Made by a program: the position numbers and the translations under genes. A model generated the notes under the pieces. The model did not search any database. It was given only the letters and a program-made list of their open reading frames with translations, and was not told the origin of the DNA. DNA of 64,000 nt. It comes from Protonemura montana (Eukaryota; Arthropoda; Insecta; Plecoptera; Nemouridae). Shown one piece after another: positions 49,301-61,300 of the stretch. The stretch spans positions 12,252,001 through 12,316,000 of the forward strand of contig OX387608.1 in assembly GCA_947568835.1 (NCBI GenBank). The letters run 5' to 3'. The number at the start of each line of letters is the position of its first letter. Positions within the stretch are counted from its first letter, which is position 1.

Positions 49301-52300
49301 CCAGTGAGAGAAGATACCAGCACAAGGACTGTCCCTGCATTGCTACAGTCTAGCCAGTGAAAGAAGATACCAGCACAAGGACTGCTCCCCAGCATTGCTA
49401 CAGTCTAGCCCGTGAGAGAAGATATCAGCACAAAGACTGCTCCCTGCATTGCTACAGTCTAGCCCGTGAGAGAAGATACCAGCACAAGGACTGCCCCCAG
49501 CATTGCTACAGTCTAGCCCGTGAGAGAAGATACCAGCACAAGGACTGCCCCTAGCATTGTGCTACCAACTCGCAAATGACATTTTAATTATGATTTCAGT
49601 GTCGGGATTTCAAATACTTGTTATATCTGCGAAATAATTCAAAAATTGTTATAATAACTTCAAAATCAATATACCTTGCCACAGAAAAGCTGCAGGGCAA
49701 CAGGGAAATGGCGAACGTCAGTGTGGATGATTTGTAGTTTTTTTTTTAATAACAGTTGGCCAGCATGTCACCACATAACGACCGATGGCGTCTCTACAGG
49801 AAAAGTATGTTCTCTCGTTGAACGGAGTATAAAGTAAACACGTGATGCAAAAAAAAAGGAATTTATATGCTGAAAAAAAAAGGACTGCAGATATCGAAGC
49901 TGCAGTTCAAGTCTTGGTCTGGATTGCACTTGCTGCACATCACTCGAGTCATAGAGATAAAGTTCTGCGTACTTGAAATCAATTAGAGTTCATCAAGCAT
50001 ACTTTTAACTATGCCAACTATAAAAAAAACTTCCCTTTTTTCTGCAATTAAAAAACATCTCTAGCTGTGCATTTATATCGCTCAGTCTTAATGATATGCA
50101 GAAATAAAAAACTGTGTAATCAAGTTATCATAACAACAGTAATGCATGGATAATCCCAAAGCTAACTCTTCAAATTTTATTCAGGATTCAAGGATGCTAA
50201 TCAGGGACATATTCAAAACTTCTGGCGATGCTGGATGCCTGAAATGGTCTTTGTTTCCCAACGCAGAATAAATAAAAGAGCACATATACAAAAAAAAACT
50301 GATTTTGAGTCGTAATCATTTAATTTTAGAGGTTTGTTTAAAAAAAGACAGCCGCAAGCGCCATCGGGTAGTCACCACCGTAACTAAGTGTTGCCGGCTC
50401 GTTAGCTCCGCAGGAAGTTTAACATTAACACTATGGGTCTAACTAAAAACTATAAACCCAATTGTAATAGTGTTATCAAAAATAAAAATGAAAAATCAAT
50501 GCGCATATAGATCAAAATATATACTAAATTGACGATCAGAATCAACCTCACCAGCAAAGAACCCACCAACCAAGCCACCTGAACCCAAGCTTATCACCAC
50601 CACAGTCACGTCTCGAACGCGCATCTCGAATTGGTTCTGAAAGCTCAGGTCTTGTTCACTCCCATCCCGACACGAACATATGTGTACCTGTCCCATCGGG
50701 GCACTGTAGGTGTTGAGTGTGTCCCCTCCCCCACACTCCCAAGGCTTTCAAGTGGTTGCTACGTAAGTGATCTCTCTTTCTCCTTGTCATCGGTGGCCAT
50801 AACTGTCCCCCCTGCCGCCCCCGCAGAGATGGTACCTTTGACCTAGACGCCGTTACCATTGCTACGGCTGTGCAACAATAGCGAAGGTGGAATTTACCAC
50901 TTTGGTTTGTAACCTACTTAGCGAAATGACTTCTGATAGTTACTGTGGTGCTAGAACGTCTTGGGCCACGAATGATCGTCACGAGTTGTCTTTCGAATGT
51001 GTATTAGCTGTAGGACAGTTCAGATTTATTGAAATCGTTTGAGCTTGAAAATGTGGGTCGCTTCAAATCTTTGCTAATGTAATTTGAGTTGCTTTGTTGA
51101 TAAGCGTAGGATCTTTGTTCTTAGTGTCTTTAATTATTTTGGAGGAAGAAGGTTGGGGGACAGTGTTTACCCCCTTACATTTATTTCGGATCTTTCGATA
51201 GGTACACTAAAAGATTACTCAATTTCTTAATGTAAAATTTTGCCATGGAAACAATTTTTGCTAATTTCAGCCTTAAAAATGTGTCTTTATTATTCTTATA
51301 TATTTTTTTTTAGTGAAAATATTGATTGGTTACGAACTTATTGACCGATTTTGCTAAAAAGCGCAGGGGGTCTACGTTGAGAACACAGAAAAATATTTTG
51401 AAAATTTAACAGAAATCGGTTCTGCCGTTTGATCAGTAACATAGCAAACAAACTCAAATAAAAAACAGCGTCCCATATTTTTTCCTGTCAGTCAAATTTT
51501 GTCTTTGCTTCGCTTGCGACGCTCATCCAACAATGGTAAGAAGTAGTGCAATTAATTTAACATCTTAGAGAATTGCTAACTCATGGAATTATTTCGAAGA
51601 AAAAGCGACGTGCTAATGTGAAATGAAATCATTGCTCGTGATGCAATTAAATCAATTAGTGGAATCGATTTATGACGTCAGTGCATCTCTGTTAGTGCTC
51701 TCTTGCTTTCTGCAGATGCATTCGCACTTGTCAACAACAACATTATTTATGACGTTGTGAATAAAGTTGTTTTTTAAAGATGCGAAGCCAGTGGGGAACA
51801 AAAGTTCTCATCCAAATTAGGATCGATCTCATTTGTTGTTCTCCCATAAGATAAACACAAAAGCTTCTCGGTCACCTTTGCCCCAAAAACTCTTCAACTG
51901 AACTTCCGGATTTAGTACACTTTTGTTACGCTAGTCTTGGACAGGAAGTGGTTGGACGGTATATTAAATGAAAACAAAGAAAAGCATGAAAATAATATTA
52001 TTTTTGTATTGATTTGTAATATTTGTTATGAGTGTTTTGGGACGCTGGTTGCATGACCTATTCAGATTTATCATTCTCGGTGGAGACATTAGACGGTGCA
52101 ATTTTGTGCAGAACTTAAAATACTCGATCAGATGAGCGGTTTGGGAATTAAATTCAGACAGAAAGAGATTAGAATCGGCGTTAGTGCTATGATATCTGAC
52201 TATAAAAAAGTGCAAAATTGATATCCACAATTAATACCACAACTACACCGAGTAGTTGATTGAATTTGAAACAAAATTCACCATTTGTACCGATAGCGTA

Positions 52301-55300
52301 CTTTTTATTTATTTCCACAAGTATTTTTTAATAGCAATTAGCGAGCGTAGATCTTTGACAATTGAACTATCCCAATTCATTTCGAGTGTGTTTGATTTCA
52401 ACTACCGACCACATGACTTTTCCGATTTGATGAAATTTCCAGTAGACCTTAATTTGTTCTGAACCAAGACCCCCTGCGTTTTCCAGCAACATCGTTCAAA
52501 TTTGAGCTAGCATCACAGATTGCGTTCACGAGGCCCTAATCCAAATTCAACCCAACCCACGAACAGAAATTCATACTCCATAGCCCACGTCTTGAAATTT
52601 GATACAATCTAGCTCTCATTTAATTCAACCAAGGAAGCTGAAATTGAAACCTAGCCTCGTCCTTCCACACACTCTTTGCACACCTTCTTGTGACACATTC
52701 ACGGGTCGCTACACCTATAAAGACACCGGGTACACCTATTTCCTATATTATTACTGACTCATCGCGTCGAGTAGGCACAGCGTCGCCGAGCCAAGTCCGG
52801 TATACGCTGCCAATTGAGTGATTGCGTGTAAGCGCCGTGAAAACCCCACGGTCATTCACTAAACGGGCGTCGACGTCGCGACGCTTTTAAGTCGGGACGA
52901 CGCTGTGATCTGTTGGGAGGTTAGCGATAGCGGTGACATGAATGTTTTTTTTCTGTTTGCACATTTTTTTGTTTCTTACATGTCAATACTTTGAAAAAAT
53001 GACTTGCTATCTTTCAGTTGCAGTGTAAGAAGTTGAAATTGGTGTTTTACGGTTTACTCATTCTGATAATTTGAGTAAAATATCTCTAGAAATCTCTAGA
53101 AAAGGGCTTAAATTGTGAACAGAGCTAGCCGCACTCAAAATAAATTCGATAAAAAATAAATTATCTGATTTTATGTATTTTTATAAACTTTATGGAGGTT
53201 CAGCGCGAAAAAAAAATACTTTTCCGGCAGAGGTGCTACCGGTCGTTTTGGAGTGACATGTGAGCCAAATGTCATTAAAAAAAAAAAAACTATAAATCAT
53301 CTCCGCTAATGTCCGCTATCTTTCTTTAGGTCTAGGGATTTTTTTCACGCCGAAATGAATAGTTTTTGAGCAGAAGATTTTTAGTACCAATTGCCAATTG
53401 ATCTTGGGGATTATTTTGGAAATCTAAAAAAAGTATTTTGAAATTTCGCCACTGAAATCATAACTGAAATGTCATGTACAGTCCTTGCTCTGCCGACGCC
53501 ATTAGACCAGTGCCGCATGGCCAGATGTCAAAACAGTGTGTCGTTAAACACCACAAATAATTATCCTTGCTCTGGTAACTTCTCTCGCTGGCCACAAATT
53601 TCCTTCCCAAGGAAGCAAAGGGGCTCGCAACTAATGCAAGTCATGATCGCTAAAACACTTGCCATTCCTTTTCCTTGAGAATTCTCGTATAGACATGTTC
53701 TAAAATTTTGGACACTAGTATATTAATTATTTTGCACATGCAATTCCCCCCTCATCAATGTATATTCTTAATTTAGATGATTGATTCTTCCTTGGTTAAC
53801 CCAATACCTTTCAACACCCTTGCAGCAAGCCTAACTTATAGCACGGCATGGGGTCTGTGGTCTGCCCCGCAAACCACCTCACCAATTGAAACATTATACT
53901 TATACGCCGCTATGCTAATTTCCCCGCCAGCCAACGCTAGAGGCTCGTTCAAAATGGATGGTCACGACATGTGACGTAAATAACTGCACATTTTTCAAAT
54001 CGATTCCGTGACGCTCGATTTTGGTGGTTCAAATGCGGATGGGTAACGAATACAACGCTCGTATAATTGAGATTGGAAAGTATTGCCTGTGTTGTAATGA
54101 CCGTGATCGATATTGTTGTGGTGTTTTGCAAGAGTTGTATATAGGTACTGTATTTTAGGTTATGAAGGAGTTGGTTTCAGGTGCACGGAAGGATGTTGTT
54201 GGACTAGTTTCAAAGTTTTGCTCTGTAATTTCATAGTTTCACAACATAATTTTTTCTAATACTGTTGTAAACTCTGCAGAAGAACTCTTATGGACTCGTA
54301 TATGAACTATCTGTATGAAATCTTAATTTTAAGATGAAATGAAGTTTAGTGAAAAAAAGTCAAAGACCTTTATTTTTGCAACTTCATGTAAATTAGTTAA
54401 AAAAATTACTCGGCGTTTCGTGAAAACTTTTTGAGTGGAAAAATAAATATTTTATGATTGAATAAATGCATTTCGCGGAAATTTGTTTTAACTTTTTTTT
54501 GAACAATTGCAACATTTTAAAGTACAGTCCGTAAGAGAAGATACCATTACCGAACGGTTTGGCGTGTTGGGAACACCGGTTCTCGTGTGATCACCGAAGT
54601 TAAGCAACACTGCGCTGAGTCAGGTATTGAATGGGTGACCATCATACACATGACCAGTTCTGTTCGGGAGAGAGGTTGGAGGGATGAAAGTTAGTAAAGC
54701 AACTTCACTCGCCTTGCTTATCAACCTCTCGACAGCATGGATTTGTGGAGGAATTCTGTTGTTCGAGTTGTACCGTCCTTCGGAAGGGACGTTAAGCCGG
54801 TGGTCCCCTTGGTGTTTTTTGACAGGAGTAGGCTACGTGCCGGCACCGAGTTTCCCCTCCTCCCTTATAAGCTAGGTTAGGTTCATCATCATCCTCATCT
54901 TCATCCACTCATTCACTGACGCCATTAGACCAGTGCCGCATGGCCAGATGTCAAAACAGTGCGTCGTTAAACACCACAAATCAAACGAAAATACCATTTC
55001 AACGCCCTCTATGTGAATTGTTTGCACCTGCTCTTTTGGCAAAAATGGATCTAGAAGGCTTAGATTTGAAATATTTTCTCACTGAATTCACTGAAGTATT
55101 CCCGAAGAAAAAAAAACCCGAAATGATCTCAGACTTAAGATATCCTAATCACCGGTTGCTTTGAGTTAGATTTCGATCAATAAATGGAGTTCACATGATC
55201 TCGTGTTGATTGTGCGGGCTCCGGATTGTAAAAAGTCTCGTGTGTGTCTGTGTAAAGAAAGATCGTGTGTGGGTTCTAAGACGGTGCGGGAGACGTTGAT

Positions 55301-58300
55301 ATTTTTTACCACAGTTTAACCAATATCTGAACGCAGCAGAAAGAACAACATCCCTTGAGGCTCAAAGCTCAACTTCTCGTTTGTTACCTATAATTAACAG
55401 ACACATTCTGAGGGGGGCTGGCATCTGAGTTTGGCAGCAAAATTAGCCTTGTTTATAATTTTTTTCTTGACATTTGAGTTACAATGAATTGCTAAACGGC
55501 TAGATATGCACCTCACTGTTCAACAAGTTTGTCACGCAACATTTAAACATCAAATTAGAATCTCATTTAGAAAACTAATTGGTCAAAAGATAAATAGATA
55601 TCTTTAGGAAGATTTTCATTCAGCATTTTTCCAAAATTCAACTCACCATTCGTATCCGTTTCATCGACATTTGAAAAGGTCTAGATTTGTTTTACAGATT
55701 CTAATTCCATTTTAATTGTCAGTAATCCAAAAAAAAAAACGATTATTTCTGTGCCATCGTTCTCTCAAGCACGTAACTCCAATGCCCGAAGGTAATTTCA
55801 CATTCATATGCCGTAGGAAGCAACGCTGTTATTATTAATTATATTGCATTACGTTACATGAAATACCTGAGTAATTTGAACATGTACTGTTTTTGCAAGT
55901 GCCTCGTCATCAGCTTCTCAAGATTACTTGTGTGTCTCCACACACATAACATAAACTTAACATCTCAAGACACAAAGGAAATGCATCTTACAGTGCGCTC
56001 GTAATTTTACTGCGCGATAAGAATCTTACTGTTTTACGATCAATTACGATCGCGGGCTGTTCATTTACAAGGTTAGGTACCGCACGTGGCGTTATTTGTG
56101 GCCAAAATAAAAGGTAAATCATTGCAGATAGATCAAATTTACAGATAATTACTGCGAAAACATTTCTTATTGACTGATTCGTGATTAATTCTACTGCAAT
56201 AAAATCAATATATGAACATAAATAACAGTTTAAAAATCGTTTTTCAACTTTCGAATGTCAGCTGTTTTATTTGAAATTTCAAAAGCGTTCTTTATTTTGA
56301 GACCTAACCTAACCTAGATCTTCGTTCCTTCAAATTATAACGACAGAGAAGGTAATTCTTTTTGTAGATACCGCATGTATTGTGCTCTTTACAGTGTTTT
56401 TAATCATTCCCGATGCTTTGAAATCTTTTAACAATAAGTCAATGCCCATAATTTAAAGTCAGCGACCATAAAAGCCATATGCGACCATCTGGTTAAAAAA
56501 AAACAATACCATATTATATCAGTGAAATTACCATAACACAAGCTAGATACATGATGGGTATCTAATTATATTGTTTTGTTTATTGTATCTCTAGCTACAC
56601 GTGTATAAGTAGTTTTGAGATTTCGGATCGTCATACGTGACTTGAGCGTAAGAAAAAGTGAAGATGTGTCGATTTTTTCATTTCAGAGCGTGGTCTGTTT
56701 TGAATTATGCATGATGCAATTTCGAAGTGCATGTAGGTAGTCGCATATGCACTTACACGAATAGTTATCTAATCTTTGTACAAGGTGACTTGTCAGCAGT
56801 GATTTGATTATTATATTTTATGAAGTTGTTTTCAGGTATTTCCTGTCCGGATAATTATTGGATTGAACGAGAGATTTGGACCTACATTTCGTGTTATGAT
56901 TTACAGATTTGATTTAATTTATAAACAAATTAAGAGGGGTGTTTCTTGAGCTACGAATTGGTTAGCTCTGCACGCAAGATGTGTGTGTGGTCATTAGTTT
57001 TATTTTTCGTTTGCTCCGATGCAACGAACAGAAAAAAATACTCTACCTATTAAAAAAATATATCACTTTTTAATTGTTAAAAACGCCGGAGGGTGAATAT
57101 GCTTAGAAAACTAAAAAGTCAAAACCAGAAAATTTATAACTCATATTAAAATGTTTCTATTATAGTCATTTTTGTTACCAGCTTTAAAAAAAAATACTCT
57201 CAAGCAAATGAGATTCAATATTAGATTCATCGTTTGGTAGCCATGGAAGTGCTGAGATCGCCTGACAGAGCTTCTCAATTCTGCTATCTTATGTTACCAC
57301 GGGTATATCATGGCCTAGCATAGGAGGTTCAATGGTAGATTCAACGTTTGGTAGCCATGGAGATGCTGAGATCGCCTGACAGAGCTTCTCAATTCTGCTA
57401 TCTTATGTTACCACAGGTATATCATGGCCTAGCATAGGAGGTTCAATGGTAGATTCAACGTTTGGTAGCCATGGAGATGCTGAGATCGCCTAACAGAGCT
57501 TCTCAATTCTGCTATCTTATGTTACCACGGGTATATCATGGCCTAGCATAGGAGGTTCAATGGTAGATTCAACGTTTGGTAGCCATGGAGATGCTGAGAT
57601 CGCCTGACAGAGCTTCTTAATTCTGCTATCTTATGTTACCACGGGTATATCATGGCCTAGTATAGGAGGTTCAATGGTAGATTCAACGTTTGGTAGCCAT
57701 GGAGATGCTGAGATCGCCTGACAGAGCTTCTCAATTCTGCTATCTTATGTTACCACAGGTATATCATGGCCTAGCATAGGAGGTTCAATGGTAGATTCAA
57801 CGTTTGGTAGCCATAGAGATGCTCAGATCGCCTAACGGAGCTTCTCAATTCTGCTATTTTATGTTACCGCGCGTAGGTATGCGACAGAAAGACTAGTTTT
57901 CATAAAACCAAACTGATGAACTTATTAAAAAGTCTATGGTTATTAAAGGTTTAATGAACGTAAAGGATTTGGCAGGAGCTAATGAGACGGGTATAATTAA
58001 ACATGATTGAAACCATGCTCCAAACTCGTTGAACCTATATAATTACATCGGCTGAACCGAGCAATAGGTATTTTTAATTGAGCTTCATATCCTTGATTGC
58101 CTATTTTTAAACGCTTCCCACATTTACTATTGATGAAAAAAGGCTAACCTTCAATGCAATCATATTTGCTTTGTGCAGTAGTACGGTACGCCCCCAAAAC
58201 TCAGATGTATTGGTTTTTAATGTTTTCAAGGGACAATAAGAAGGATCTTTATTCGATTCGTGTTCATCTTGTAAGGTGTCAATAATTAAACTCGTCGCTA

Positions 58301-61300
58301 CTTGGTCATCTATGCTGTGCTGCCAACTCACGTACCTATCCTAGCCGCTTCCCATCAGGTTAACAACAGATATAAAATTGTAATGCAATGCAATGCATTC
58401 GACAGCTTAGCATTATCAATCAGTTCAGACCGCTGAAATGTTACAGAGGTAAAAATTGACTTCTACAAATGCATGAACAAATACCTATTGTTAGAATTTA
58501 ATGCATCTACGTTTCTGGGATGCACTATACTCGTCGCTTTACAAATATCTCAATAGTAATGAAGGTAATTACTATTTGACCAGAAAATTTCACCATAAAG
58601 CATTTTTTTGTATTTAAAAGTTTGTTCAATGTAAATTCAAATTTATAACCCACCCTGTTGACAACTTCTTGATTTTTTTAGTAGAAAAATAGTGAACATT
58701 GGACTGAAATACTCACAGGAACGTTTCAGAAACGGATCTGACGCAGGTACACCAAAATTTCGGCTTCCGATGACGCAAATATGTTCCTCCTGAACCCATG
58801 ACTTCATTTCTGCTATAATTTTAATTCCACATCCGTTCTTTAACGAGCTTTGAATGAAATCGTCCCCAACATTTCGATCTATTTGCGTGAACCATGATGA
58901 GGATGGTAGGTCTCCTAATTTAACGCCTGGGCAGGTGCATAATATATATGTTTTACATTTACACGTTCAGCATAATTAACTTCACTAAAAAAAAAAACAC
59001 TGCACTTCCGATCTTCAAATTGAAACATTTGAACACTTTTTTGTTTGAATTCGTGGAGCCATTTTGTATCGTTTAGACAATTCGTTTGAGACTCGTGGAC
59101 TTTCGGTCATTTCCTCTTAACAAGGACATACAATTCAGCTGCTGTTGTCTGTAGTAAGACATTTCTCTACCTTACTGATACAACTTAAGCAACCTCTATT
59201 TGCAAGATAAAAATCACCAGAAAAAATGGCAAAGCCTTCAATTTAAACATAACCTCACAAAAGCTCATAGGCTAGTGCTGCAACAAGGCGGTGAGATCGC
59301 AATTTTATTGTCTGCTTATTTGTTAAATTTTTTCTGAAATATTCATTTTCGTTGCCTACTTTGCTAACAAAAAATGATATCAAGAAAATTAGATTCAATG
59401 GTAGATTCGACTTTTGGATAGCCATAAGGACGTAGAGATCGCCTGACAGAGCGTCTAATTTTTTTTATGTTACCTCACGCAAAACTCTAGATTGCAGCCA
59501 AATTTGAAAAAATTACAAGAAACCCACAAATAAACAATTGTAAACATTGAAGCTATGATTCAACTTTAAAACACTCAACGATAACTTTAAATTCACTGAG
59601 TTAAGAGCCGGAAAGTGATGTAGGTACTCAGAAATGACAGAAAAGCAAGCAAATTTCAAAGAATCGTTTGGTACATATCTCTTGAACATATCCTTCGAAC
59701 ATATCTCTCTCAAACAGAGCCGGGAGCCGCACAGTCTACGTCTGCTGCCCCAGTTAGAGGCACAACACAACAAAAAACCTCGCGGAATTTCGTGTTCATT
59801 CCATACGAAGCCTTGAAATTAGCGAATCACAATTGAAGCGTGGAGTTGCAAAAACACAAAAGATGCTTACAAAGTACTCATTGTTTTCTAATGTCAGTGT
59901 CACACCCTAGCGAGCTCGATTTAATTTCAATAACAATGCAGGTCTCGTTAATTGATTCACGATATCGTCCGAGATGCAATTACCTCGAGTTCCTATACTA
60001 GTATGTTACTCGAAATAATCGTGGCTTGTTTTTTAATTTGTGCAGACGATACTCCATTCCGTAGTCTAGCTTCATTATGTAATTAAACTTCCTCCGAGCG
60101 GGATCACAAAATTTAATTATTACCTATCTAATGAAAAAAAAAAGGAAATTCGAACCAGTTTCCGCCACGCCAAAAAACAATTTCCTGGCGCGAAAGAAGC
60201 CGATTACTTTTTTTTTTTTTGCAAATAGCTTTTAAGAGTCAAGTTTTGCTCTGGCTCAATATAAAACGACCATAAAAACATATAAATATATTGCGTATTG
60301 TAACCATTTGAACATAAATAACTGTGTCTACAAATGAGTTACCTGGCTAATACACAAAATTACAATCTCCATAAACACATCTCATAACTATAACCAACAT
60401 TCCGGATCTCCTACGCAAAATCATTTATAAATAAGATCTTTGAATGAAACCCCCACAAAAAACAAACCAAATAAAAAACCTACCCCGTAGCTACTGCACG
60501 TACACACTCCGTTACACCTCCAATTTTACGTTTCCCTCTGTAGTAGAGTGCCGGTAATTACGAGTATATAGTACACATCAGTACTATATAGCTTTCGGGG
60601 GTGTTCTTTCTCTCCCCTGTCCCCTGTGTGCCCCCCCCCCCCGTGGCCCACCCTCTACCCCCCTCACAAGTTTGCGAACGGGTCGATATACCCCGTTGCC
60701 CTGGTGATATGGACCAGGGGGTATGCCGATAGAGAGGGTGTGGTACACGGAAGGGATGCTGCCGAGAATAGAAATCGTAACAAGAGGCTATGTCTTATCG
60801 TTTGCGCCCAACATATATCAATTCGTGAGAAGTGTTTTCTGAGACGGTATTAGTCACGCTATGTGGCGTTTATGGAGATTTCAATGATAGTTTTTAATTT
60901 GGCTGATCTGGACAGGGTTCGACTAGGGGATATCTGCATGCTTCATCATGTTTCATTGTCATGACAATGTGTAATCTGTCACCTGTCATTAGTTTGTGTC
61001 ATAGATATATGTTAAATTCAGATTTTACAAAATAAAGGTGCAAACGTCGGGCACAAAATATCGTCTTTGATCTGTCAGTTATTATTTTTTTTGTTCCGTG
61101 CAGTTATAATTTTCTCTTGTCCAGGATTTAAACTCGACTGGCTTGTCAAACACATTTGTGTCAAATTCATTTGATATGACTTCCGATTCCGCTCACTCTC
61201 CTACTTTGTACAATTGTTACAAACTACGAACAATAGGTTTCATGTTTCGTCCTCATATGTCAGCGTAATTAAAAACTATGACACTGCCATGCCATTGATT

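Larger units (their letters stand above)
47812..49566. mobile_element. Foldback-like element with 54-bp-repeat arms
   Basis: Two arrays of the same 54-bp unit (47812-48302 and 49181-49566) lie in opposite orientation around an 878-bp loop without coding potential. Outside the arrays the ends are also inverted (left GTGAGGTAGCAATGC, right inverse GTTGGTAGCACAATGC). Arms built from short tandem repeats are the hallmark of FB-type foldback transposons of Drosophila. No transposase is present, and whether this moves as a unit is inference. Confidence 0.6.

Noticed and set aside
47812..49566. CRISPR-like array of repeats
   Set aside because: Units are contiguous with no unique spacers, and the setting is a eukaryotic intron.
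52716..52760. TATAAAG with a nearby CG-richer stretch
   Set aside because: No initiator at +1 and no coding exon or donor downstream; isolated TATA matches are common.
54571..54643. 5S rRNA gene or pseudogene cluster
   Set aside because: Only part of 5S is present, always joined to the same unrelated body and 3' domain with target duplications, so it is a SINE family.
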